From Cyclobacterium salsum (lineage in GTDB: Bacteria > Bacteroidota > Bacteroidia > Cytophagales > Cyclobacteriaceae): a DNA stretch of 64,000 bases. The translations under genes and the position numbers were made by a program. A model generated the notes under the pieces. The model saw only the letters and a list, made by a program, of their open reading frames with translations, did no database searches and had not been told where the DNA came from. This document shows, piece by piece, positions 52,910 to 60,493 of the stretch. The stretch lies in the NCBI RefSeq assembly GCF_010119245.1, contig NZ_WNKG01000002.1, positions 558,001-622,000 on the forward strand, given 5' to 3'. The stretch's first letter is position 1; the number at the start of each line of letters is the position of its first letter.

Positions 52910-54457
52910 ATGAAAAATTGGTTGAATTATATCCTTTTCCTGTACCTGATCCTTTTCCAGGGAACAGATGTCCTTGCGCAGGGTCTGGATGGGAAAGCGA
53001 ATCCCCCCAATATTGTCATCATCTTTGCCGATGATATGGGCTACGGGGACATCAAGGGCCTGAACCCCTTGTCCAAAATTGAAACCCCGGCCCTGGACGA
53101 GATGGTTGCGGAAGGCATTACTTTTTCCAATGCCCATGCCAGCGCCTCGGTGTGTACGCCATCCCGTTTCGGATTACTTACTGGAGAATACGCCTTTCGA
53201 ACGCCCGCAGCGGCTCGGGGAATCGGTGGATTTGCACCGCCGGTGATGGACACAAACCGCATTTCCATGGCTACGCTTCTTAAAAATGCCGGGTACCGCA
53301 CCGCAATCGTAGGGAAGTGGCACCTGGGTTTGGAATGGGTCACCAAAGACGGCAAACCCGCCGTATTGAATGCTGAGAGTGGCCATTCCAACGTGGATTA
53401 CAGGCAGCCCATTGGAATAGGACCGAATGATTTTGGTTTTGACTATTCTTTTATCCACCCGGCATCGCTGGATATTCCTCCCTATGTTTTTCTGGAGAAC
53501 CATCGGGTCTTGGATCCGGGGGTGATCCTGACCACGGAGGTGTATCCTACCCGAAAGGAAAATACGGAATTTTCCTGGGATAAAAAACACAGCAACGATC
53601 AGGCCGTGTACTGGGAAAAGGGCGTATGGTGGCGGCAGGGAGAGATGGCCCCTTCTTTTCGGGTGGAGGATTGCCTGGATGAAATCACCGGGCAGGGTCT
53701 GGCCTTTATCGAACGCCAATCGGCAGCTACTCCATTTTTCCTATATTTGCCGCTAACCGGCCCCCATACCCCCTGGCTGCCCTCGGAAGCGCATAAAGGT
53801 AAATCGGGAGCCGGGCTGTACGGAGATTTTGTCATGGACATCGATCAGGTGGTCGCGCGCATAAAGGAGCAGCTCCAGGCGCAGGGCTTGCTGGAAAATA
53901 CCCTATTGATTTTTGCCAGCGACAACGGGGCCTACTGGCCGGAAGAAGAAATTTTGCTGTACGGTCACGATTCAAATAGGGGTGTGCGGGGCCAAAAAGG
54001 AGATGTTTGGGATGGAGGCCACCGTGTGCCTCTGCTGGTTTCCTGGCCAAAAGGGATACAAGAAAAAGCAACTTACCCGGGGCTGGTCAGTCTGACCGAT
54101 CTCTTCGGTACGGTTGCCAGCTTGCTGGATCAAAAGATACCCAGAGGAGCGGCCATGGACAGCTACAGTTTTTTACCGGTATTGCAGGGAGATACTGGTT
54201 TCGTATCCCGTACGGAGATGGTGCACCATTCCTCTTCCGGCATGTTTGCCATCCGGACGCCGGAGTGGAAATACATCGATGGGCTAGGTTCGGGAGGCTT
54301 TAGCGCTCCGAATCGGTTGACGCCCGCGAACGGTGGGCCCAAGGGGCAGTTGTACCGAATTCGGGATGATCCCTATGAAAGAGACAACCGGTATGCCGAT
54401 TTTCCGCAGGAGGTGGAACAGCTTAAATCGCAACTAGAAGGGATAGTCAATAGGTAA
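52910..54457 (+). CDS. Family S1 sulfatase, secreted
   Basis: 515 residues with a signal peptide ending DVLAQG. Sulfatase motifs: FADDMGYGD metal ligands, classical formylglycine site Cys82 in VCTPSRFGLLTG, GKWHLG, LPLTGPHTPWLP and SDNGAYWP. It cleaves sulfate esters from a glycan in the periplasm after maturase activation. It starts 6 bp after the propeller glycosidase stop and closes the operon with the Gfo/Idh/MocA oxidoreductase. A decayed RAYT element begins 44 bp downstream. Confidence 0.93.
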   Translation: MKNWLNYILFLYLILFQGTDVLAQGLDGKANPPNIVIIFADDMGYGDIKGLNPLSKIETPALDEMVAEGITFSNAHASASVCTPSRFGLLTGEYAFRTPAAARGIGGFAPPVMDTNRISMATLLKNAGYRTAIVGKWHLGLEWVTKDGKPAVLNAESGHSNVDYRQPIGIGPNDFGFDYSFIHPASLDIPPYVFLENHRVLDPGVILTTEVYPTRKENTEFSWDKKHSNDQAVYWEKGVWWRQGEMAPSFRVEDCLDEITGQGLAFIERQSAATPFFLYLPLTGPHTPWLPSEAHKGKSGAGLYGDFVMDIDQVVARIKEQLQAQGLLENTLLIFASDNGAYWPEEEILLYGHDSNRGVRGQKGDVWDGGHRVPLLVSWPKGIQEKATYPGLVSLTDLFGTVASLLDQKIPRGAAMDSYSFLPVLQGDTGFVSRTEMVHHSSSGMFAIRTPEWKYIDGLGSGGFSAPNRLTPANGGPKGQLYRIRDDPYERDNRYADFPQEVEQLKSQLEGIVNR

Positions 54458-54500
54458 ACCGGTTTTTTCAATTTAAATATTGGAATTGCGGCCCCCGGCT

Positions 54501-54884
54501 GGGTGTTGAATCCGCTACACCCTTTTATACCGAAGCTCCTTTAAAGGTCGAATCCATTGCAAGCCATTTTCAATGGCTCACTAAAGAACGGCTTAGTAAA
54601 CAAATGTTCAAAATTTTGGGCAGTGTCTGGCTGAGCTTTGAAGAAGGATTCTAACCGATCATTCCCTGGTTTATTAATCAGCCAGTTGTTGTTCGGATAA
54701 ACTATAGTTAGCTATCCGGCAAGGGCAGGAATCGTCGAAAAACCGGAACACCATAGGTGTTCAAACGCAAGGAATGAGGCTGGATGAGTAGGTTTGATGG
54801 CGCTGTTTTTTAGGTGATTAAGTCCAATTTCCCATTACAAATGGGTATTGATAGACGGGTGTAGTTGCAAACTCAGAGTGGGGA
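54501..54884 (+). mobile_element. Non-autonomous RAYT-derived element D (decayed)
   Basis: About 385 bp with the same architecture as element A at 22935: left REP-like hairpin (54501-54522), internal hairpin AGCCATT-TTC-AATGGCT (54562-54578), conserved block, a heavily mutated stretch matching RAYT codons around NPVRAGIVEKPE and CSSARN (54710-54790), and a right REP-like end (54857 on). It is more diverged than A, so older. The two share both ends and size, which suggests a family of small non-autonomous elements. Confidence 0.7.
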
Positions 54885-55000
54885 TTATAGATCATTTCTT
54901 TTTTCTGTTGAATGGATTGAAGGGGATCAAAATTGGAATAATGAAAATAAGGTGGACAATTTACTTTTCTAATAATAAACTCGAAGAAATATAGAATCTA

Positions 55001-55525
55001 TTACTGATACCTCACCGGAAGCAGGTTCATTTTTAGTAAAACCAAAAGTAAAATCAACAGAGCTGTTGCCGGTACAGCAAGGAGGTTGATGAACTTTTGT
55101 GCCTTAATTCCATTATGGAAAGCCCTTTCCAGGCCAGAAAACAATAGTAGCCCAATGAGTCCGCCTAAGGTATTGGTCATTAGATCGGTTACATCAAACG
55201 CCCCAATCCGGAAGAGGTATTGAAGTCCCTCAACCAGCAAACTAAGCAGGAAAAGGAAGAAAAGTTTTTTACCGAAAATCCATCGAGTGAATAAAACACC
55301 TACATAGATGCCAAGCGGCACAAAAATCAGTACGTTCAAAATGTTTTCGCTGGTAAAGATTACCGGTTCATTAAAAGGAATTAAGTTGGTGCTTCTGGTT
55401 CCCATATATGAAAACTGTACTCCTAGCTTTAAAAGCAGGATCCAGACCAGGGCAACCCCGTAAATAATAAATAATACGGTAGTCAACCTGGTTGCGGGAT
55501 TATTGTTGCTGGATTCTTCCTTCAT
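55001..55525 (-). CDS. VanZ-like family membrane protein
   Basis: 174 residues with four to five membrane helices (about 14-32, 55-75, 80-98, 108-128 and 143-165). The conserved polar residues NLIPF near the first loop, NVLIFVPLGIYVG and FRIGAFDVTDLMTNTLGG are the usual VanZ-like signature. Function in non-resistant bacteria is unknown, possibly lipid or cell-wall related. Single gene. Confidence 0.87.
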   Translation of the reverse strand: MKEESSNNNPATRLTTVLFIIYGVALVWILLLKLGVQFSYMGTRSTNLIPFNEPVIFTSENILNVLIFVPLGIYVGVLFTRWIFGKKLFFLFLLSLLVEGLQYLFRIGAFDVTDLMTNTLGGLIGLLLFSGLERAFHNGIKAQKFINLLAVPATALLILLLVLLKMNLLPVRYQ

Positions 55526-55733
55526 CGGGTGTGCAGGTTTGTTCTATTTGCATGGTTTAAAATCACCTGAAAATTACCAATTTTTTTTTGTAGAGGGAAA
55601 ATTAGTTCAAAGGATGACTGTTTCAATCAGATAAAACTTATGGCTTTTTCGATGTGTTAACATTTGCTAGTTTACATGAAAGTTGCAAATGATGCCGGGA
55701 GGGGTTGGATACTGGCGATGCCGTATCGTAGGG

Positions 55734-56171
55734 TTAATATGAATATTTACCCTCTTTTGGCATGCCAGTTTGCCTCAGGCTGGCTCGATTTCCAAATAAT
55801 CTTTCTTCTAAGTTATCTTTCCAAATGACAAATCCTTTTCTTTCGTCCGTATAGTCATAGAAGATTCGGCTGAAATTTTCGGGTTGCTTTTCTAGAAACA
55901 TTTGTCTGCCTTTGTTTCGGATAATATTCAGATCCTTGTCAATGGTTCGTAGCTTTTGTGGGTGCAGTTGCTTGTTTTTCTCAACATGCCAGATGTAAGT
56001 AGCTTCTTCGGAGTCCAGTGTTTCTAAAACAACATGATATTGTTCTGTGCCGGAAAGAAGGAACACGAATGAGAATGGATATAAGACAAAAATGCGCAAA
56101 AAATTCGTGAATTCTGCTAAATAAATATTAAATACATGAACAATTGAGAGGTTTACAACTTGTCCCGCCAA
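55734..56171 (-). CDS. Hypothetical protein, possibly 5'-altered
   Basis: Up to 145 residues. The first 40 are hydrophobic and of unclear reality; the part from about residue 35, FVFLLSGTEQYHVVLETLDS to the end, looks like a conserved soluble alpha/beta domain with VEKNKQ and RTIDKDLNIIRNKGR. The true start is uncertain (an internal non-ATG start around residue 26 is possible), and the N terminus may have been lost. No function recognised. Next to a REP-like hairpin. Confidence 0.5.
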   Translation of the reverse strand: MAGQVVNLSIVHVFNIYLAEFTNFLRIFVLYPFSFVFLLSGTEQYHVVLETLDSEEATYIWHVEKNKQLHPQKLRTIDKDLNIIRNKGRQMFLEKQPENFSRIFYDYTDERKGFVIWKDNLEERLFGNRASLRQTGMPKEGKYSY

Positions 56172-56225
56172 AACGGCGGTGCACTGAGCCTGTCGAAGCG
56201 TTCAGTGGGAGGTTTTGGGGTGGGA
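56163..56225. repeat. REP-like imperfect hairpin
   Basis: A nested inverted repeat of about 60 nt: outer arms TCCC..CCAAAAC and GTTTTGG..GGGA, inner arms CACTGA and TCAGTG around GCCTGTCGAAGCGT. The core ACTGAGCCTGTCGAAG is a dispersed extragenic repeat motif seen in many bacterial genomes. It is unrelated in sequence to the RAYT-linked hairpins at 27365 and 28020. Confidence 0.7.
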
Positions 56226-56481
56226 ATCCCCTTTGCCTGCTCAACTGGGGTATCGTGCTTTTCATCCTTTGTATTTTGTTTCCACATTGCCAATTGGTTA
56301 AAAGCTATATATTTATCTATCCGGGTATTTATCTTACACTCCGTGTCTGGCTTTGTTTGCGGTTGACCTTAGACTGAAAGCAATGTGTATGATTTATTAA
56401 CTCTAAATTACTAATCGGTACTTAAAGAAGCGTAGTCTCTAATTATTAAAATTGCCAATAATTCGTTAACCTTGTAGGTTG

Positions 56482-56934
56482 ATGAAGGTACTTGCTCAAA
56501 TAAAGGCCTATTTTGTGATTGCCATCATGCTATTTGGTATGATGCACAATGCTTTTCCACATGTTCATCATGCACATGAGCTTGATGGGCATACGGAGCT
56601 GATTGGAGAATCGCATCATCACCATCATGATTCAGACCACCATCATCATTCAGATGAAGAGGAAAACGATCACGAGGAAAAGACCTTCTTAGAGTTTCTT
56701 TTTAACAATCATTCTCATACCAAACACACGCACCAATATACTCCTGCCCCTGTTGAGCATGTAAAAGCGGCAAAGCAGATTTTAGTTAAGTTTATTGGGG
56801 ATAATGATTCATGGGGGGGTTCTGCAAAAAAAGCTGATATTGAATTACGCAGATATGTACTTTTCAATGAGGTTGGATTAGAAGATCCCAAACTAAATTC
56901 CAACCCACTTCGGGGCCCCCCATATTTAGGATAA
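56482..56934 (+). CDS. Histidine-rich membrane-anchored protein of a metal efflux operon
   Basis: 150 residues from the ATG at 56482. An N-terminal hydrophobic segment (about 6-24) acts as signal or anchor. Residues 25-85 are extremely His/Asp/Glu-rich (HVHHAHELDGH, HHHHHDSDHHHH, HSHTKHTHQ). It probably binds Zn, Co, Ni or Cu in the periplasm and feeds or senses metal for the efflux pump encoded downstream. Members of this unnamed type commonly begin Bacteroidota czc/cus operons. 84 bp before the TolC-like gene. Confidence 0.75.
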   Translation: MKVLAQIKAYFVIAIMLFGMMHNAFPHVHHAHELDGHTELIGESHHHHHDSDHHHHSDEEENDHEEKTFLEFLFNNHSHTKHTHQYTPAPVEHVKAAKQILVKFIGDNDSWGGSAKKADIELRRYVLFNEVGLEDPKLNSNPLRGPPYLG

Positions 56935-57018
56935 TCGTTTCTGGCACGTAATGTTGTCACGGACGGAGAGACGTAACTGTGTGCTCCGCATCATTAAGTT
57001 AATCCTAAATCAATTTAC

Positions 57019-58203
57019 ATGTATAAAACTATTGTGTTCGCTCTATGCGGATGCTTGTTGGCATTTGGGGGCTTTGCTCAATCACCATCCATAGATAGCA
57101 TTCTAAAACAGGTCGAACAAAACAACCAGGAGTTGAAAGCACTGTCCGAATACGTGGAGGGCAAAAGGCTTGAGTTGAAGTCTGGCAATAATCTACCCGA
57201 TCCCCAATTAGGAGCTTATTATCTTCCTTTTGGGGAGCATAATACGGGTGATTACACTGAGTTTCAGATTAGTCAATCTTTTGAGTTTCCAACTGTTTAC
57301 AGTGCCCGTGGCAGCCTTATTGACCAACAATCGGCTCAGTTGGAATTGGACTACCAAGCAAAAAGGCAGGATATACTGGCAGAGGCCAAAAATCACTGTC
57401 TGAACCTTATCTACCTGAATAAACGACTGGATACCGAATCGCTTCGGGTGGAGCAAGCAAGGCAGGTTTTTGATCAGGTACAGGAGCTTTATGAAAAGGA
57501 ACAGGTCGGTATCCTCGAACTGAATAAAGCTAAAGTGGCCTGGATGCAGGAGCAGTTCAGAATTCAACAGATTGACAGTGATGTAAGGAACACGCTTTTG
57601 CAGTTGGTCAACCTGAATGGTGGTAATGAACTAAGCTTCACGCAAAGTGAGTATAGTGCATCACTGTTTTTGGCTGCAAAGGATGCAGTATGGCAGGAAA
57701 AGCAGGTCCAAGACCCTGTATTGACTCAGTTGAATCAACAAAAGGCGATTGCTCAGCAGTCATTGAATCTGGCTAAAAACAAATCTTTCCCTAATCTGAC
57801 TGCTGGCTATAATAGTCAGGGTGTCGCTGGTGAGCGGTTTTCCGGTATTTATGCTGGTGTCACCATTCCATTATGGAGTAACCGAAATAAAGTGAAAGCT
57901 GCTCAATCACAGTTGGATTTTCAGCAGTCCTTTAATTCATCAGAGAAACTTCAAGCCTATACATCTTTTGAGAAGCAATACAATGATTATGAAATGATGC
58001 TTTCCAAATTTAAGGAGTATGAGGCTACTCTTTCCGGCCTGAATAGTGATAAATTGTTGTTGCGAGCCTATCAGTTGGGTGAGCTTTCATTCATTGAATA
58101 CTATATGGAGCTTCAATTTTACCGACAGGCTTATGATGCCATGCTGGACATGCAATACCAACTTTATATATCGCAAAATCAACTCTTGAAACATCAATTG
58201 TAA
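57019..58203 (+). CDS. TolC-like outer membrane efflux protein (CzcC/CusC type)
   Basis: 394 residues with a signal peptide (ending GGFAQSP) and two OEP repeats of long helices and strands (DPQLGAYYLPFG, then ITIPLWSNRNKVKAAQSQ-like region). Forms the outer-membrane channel of a tripartite metal efflux system. Operon order: His-rich protein, TolC-like, His-rich lipoprotein, adaptor, (disrupted gene), RND pump. The length is slightly short of the 420-450 usual for CzcC. Confidence 0.9.
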   Translation: MYKTIVFALCGCLLAFGGFAQSPSIDSILKQVEQNNQELKALSEYVEGKRLELKSGNNLPDPQLGAYYLPFGEHNTGDYTEFQISQSFEFPTVYSARGSLIDQQSAQLELDYQAKRQDILAEAKNHCLNLIYLNKRLDTESLRVEQARQVFDQVQELYEKEQVGILELNKAKVAWMQEQFRIQQIDSDVRNTLLQLVNLNGGNELSFTQSEYSASLFLAAKDAVWQEKQVQDPVLTQLNQQKAIAQQSLNLAKNKSFPNLTAGYNSQGVAGERFSGIYAGVTIPLWSNRNKVKAAQSQLDFQQSFNSSEKLQAYTSFEKQYNDYEMMLSKFKEYEATLSGLNSDKLLLRAYQLGELSFIEYYMELQFYRQAYDAMLDMQYQLYISQNQLLKHQL

Positions 58204-58224
58204 AACCTTTAAAACGTATCAAAA

Positions 58225-58503
58225 ATGAAAATTTCAAATATTCTTATCGCATTAACTTTTGTATTCGCTGTTGCCTGTAAGGACAAGAAAGCCAATGATG
58301 AGCATGGACATTCTCATGACACAGAATCACCTGCACACCCGCATGATGAAGCTAGTGAAGATCACGGACACAGTCATGATGATGGTGAACATGGACATGA
58401 ACATAATGAGCAAGAAGAGTTTACTGTTGGCAGTGACTCCACTGAAGTTGAGGGAGAAGGTACCCATACGCATGAGGATGGTAGTACTCATCACGATCAT
58501 TAA
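58225..58503 (+). CDS. Small histidine-rich lipoprotein
   Basis: 92 residues: lipoprotein signal MKISNILIALTFVFAVACKD (Cys18), then a low-complexity tail with repeated HGHSHD and HGHEHN units and acidic residues. It is likely a periplasmic metal-binding buffer or chaperone for the adjacent pump. It lies between the TolC-like and adaptor genes with gaps of about 20 bp. The tail composition resembles the N terminus of the adaptor (HGHSHDEDGGH), so it may have arisen from it or share its metal. Confidence 0.72.
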   Translation: MKISNILIALTFVFAVACKDKKANDEHGHSHDTESPAHPHDEASEDHGHSHDDGEHGHEHNEQEEFTVGSDSTEVEGEGTHTHEDGSTHHDH

Positions 58504-58523
58504 TCTTTAAAATAGAAGTTGAT

Positions 58524-60035
58524 ATGCGATATATAATAGTAACGCTTTCGTTGCTGGTGTTTTCATGCCAATCAACGGAAGATCATGGACATTCACATGA
58601 CGAGGATGGCGGTCATTCGATTGCGAGTGAAGAAAAACCTGCTGTGGATTATACTGTTTGGACAGACCAAACTGAATTGTTCGTAGAGTTTCCTGCATTG
58701 GTAGTGGGTGAAACAAGTCGCTTTGCGGCTCACTTTACGGTGCTAAATGGGCATCAGCCTGTGAGAGAAGGAAGTGTGACTGTAAGTTTAATTAAAGGAG
58801 ATAAAGGCATTCGCCATTCGGTGGATGCTCCTTCTTCTCCGGGAATTTTCGGACCATCACTGCAGCCCAAAGAAGCAGGGGTTTATCTGTTGGTTTTTGA
58901 ATTGAAAACTCCTGCCTATTCGGATAGGATTACACTGAAAGACATTACCGTTTTTGCGACTGCAGAGGAAGCTGAGGTGGCTTTGGCTGGAGAGGAAGAA
59001 AACGGCAATGCCATTACCTTCCTAAAAGAGCAAGCCTGGAAGATGGAATTTCAAACTGCTCCTGTATTGAAAAAAGAAGTGTTTCAGATGATTCCAACAT
59101 CGGGTGTTTGGAAAGTTGCTCCTTCCGATTATCAAACTTTAGTTGCTCCTGCAAGTGGGCGTGTGAGCTTTGGTTCAGGTGTATTGACGGAAGGAAGTGC
59201 TGTAAAAAAGGATCAGGTATTGATGACTATTAGTAGTGTAGGGCTGACTTCCAACAATCTGAGTTCGGAGATTCAGAAAGCCAATGCAGATTATGAGCAA
59301 GCCAAATCTGAATATGAGCGAAAGAAAGAGTTGTACGAATCGAAGATCGTACCCAAATCAGAATTTGAGCAGGTTGAGCAAAAGTATCTGGTAGCTAAAA
59401 CCAACTACGAAACATTAAGTAGTGGTTACAGTGCAGGCGGCAAACAGATCACCGCACCAATGGATGGTTTCATTAAATCCATTCAGGCGGTGAATGGTGG
59501 CTTTGCTAACCAAGGAGATGCTTTGCTGACAGTGACAAGTCATAAGAGTAGCTTGCTGGAAGTACAGGTTAGTCCAAAATACAGTGCCGAGCTTCAAAAC
59601 ATCCAGAACATTTGGTACCAACCCAAGCAAGGAACATGGTCGAGCCTGAATGAAAAAGGAGGTAAAATCTTGTCTGTAGGTAAAGAGGTGGAAGCCAATC
59701 AACCGTTGATATCTGTTTATGCCGAAGTAAATGAAGGTGTGGAAATGCCGGAAGGCAGTTACACAGAAGCACAACTGGCTGTAGGTAGTGGTACAGAGCG
59801 CCTGGTTGTTCCTACTGCTTGTTTGATGGAGGATTACGGCAACTACTCGGTAATTGTCCAACTGTCCGGTGAAAGCTTTGAACGCCGGAATGTAACACTT
59901 GGCAAAAGGAACGGAAGCGAAGTAGAAATAATCAAGGGTTTGTCCATTGGAGAAATGGTTGTCCCCAAAGGGTCTTATCAGGTAAAAATGGCTTCCATGT
60001 CTGGTCAGGCACCTGCACATGGGCATGCTCACTGA
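58524..60035 (+). CDS. RND efflux periplasmic adaptor (CusB/CzcB type)
   Basis: 503 residues, lipoprotein signal (LLVFSCQST) and a short His-rich stretch, then an extra N-terminal domain (about 40-150), a barrel-sandwich hybrid (YQTLVAPASGRVSFGSGVLT and ITAPMDGFIKSIQAVNGGFA), an alpha-hairpin (about 250-300) and a beta-barrel/MP domain with LVVPTACLMED. It bridges pump and TolC channel and is typical of the heavy-metal family. The C terminus is again His-containing (HGHAH). Confidence 0.92.
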   Translation: MRYIIVTLSLLVFSCQSTEDHGHSHDEDGGHSIASEEKPAVDYTVWTDQTELFVEFPALVVGETSRFAAHFTVLNGHQPVREGSVTVSLIKGDKGIRHSVDAPSSPGIFGPSLQPKEAGVYLLVFELKTPAYSDRITLKDITVFATAEEAEVALAGEEENGNAITFLKEQAWKMEFQTAPVLKKEVFQMIPTSGVWKVAPSDYQTLVAPASGRVSFGSGVLTEGSAVKKDQVLMTISSVGLTSNNLSSEIQKANADYEQAKSEYERKKELYESKIVPKSEFEQVEQKYLVAKTNYETLSSGYSAGGKQITAPMDGFIKSIQAVNGGFANQGDALLTVTSHKSSLLEVQVSPKYSAELQNIQNIWYQPKQGTWSSLNEKGGKILSVGKEVEANQPLISVYAEVNEGVEMPEGSYTEAQLAVGSGTERLVVPTACLMEDYGNYSVIVQLSGESFERRNVTLGKRNGSEVEIIKGLSIGEMVVPKGSYQVKMASMSGQAPAHGHAH

Positions 60036-60037
60036 TT

Positions 60038-60076
60038 TGAATGTTGAATTGTGAATGATGAATGTTGAACTGTGAA
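60038..60076. repeat. Left inverted-repeat flank of the four-helix-bundle insertion
   Basis: Two copies of GAATGTTGAA-type decamers (TGAATGTTGAATTGTGAATG, then ATGAATGTTGAACTGTGAA). Their reverse complement matches the right flank at 60456-60489. Confidence 0.65.
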
Positions 60077-60093
60077 TTTTTAATGGTTTAGTT

Positions 60094-60439
60094 ATGAAAG
60101 AGAATGTGATTTTAAATAAGTCGTTTGATTTCGCTTTGGAGATTATTCGAATTTATAAGGAGATGAAAAATCAAAATGAATTCGTCTTATCAAAACAATT
60201 ACATAAGGAGCGGTACTAGTATAGGCGCAAATGTGGAAGAAGCTACCGCAGCCTTCAGTAAAAAAGACTTTGCAGCCAAAATGTCGATCTCCTCAAAAGA
60301 AGCGAGGGAGACAAAATACTGGTTAAGACTGATTCAGCATAGTCAAATTGTAGATATCGAGGTGTCAGATGTACTTAAAAGAACGGAAAAGCTAATTAGA
60401 ATTCTTACTGCAATCGTTAAGTCAGCTCAAGGAAAATAA
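60094..60439 (+). pseudogene. Four-helix-bundle protein gene (TIGR02436-like), frameshifted
   Basis: The frame opens at the ATG of 60094 (MKENVILNKSFDFALEIIRI) and runs to QL, then continues one base out of phase as RSGTSIGANVEEATAAFSKK to 60439. One extra A at about 60203 breaks an otherwise normal gene of about 115 codons of the four-helix-bundle family (23S rRNA-intervening-sequence protein; related to Avd of diversity-generating retroelements). Function of stand-alone members is unknown. It is inserted between the adaptor and pump genes and flanked by inverted repeats. Confidence 0.82.
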
Positions 60440-60455
60440 AGGCAGTCATGCATTT

Positions 60456-60489
60456 GATTCAACATTCAACACTAAACATTCAACATTCA
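60456..60489. repeat. Right inverted-repeat flank of the four-helix-bundle insertion
   Basis: ATTCAACATTCAACACTAAA followed by another CATTCAACATTCA. It is the reverse complement, with mismatches, of the left flank at 60038-60076. Confidence 0.65.
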
Positions 60490-60493
60490 GAAA

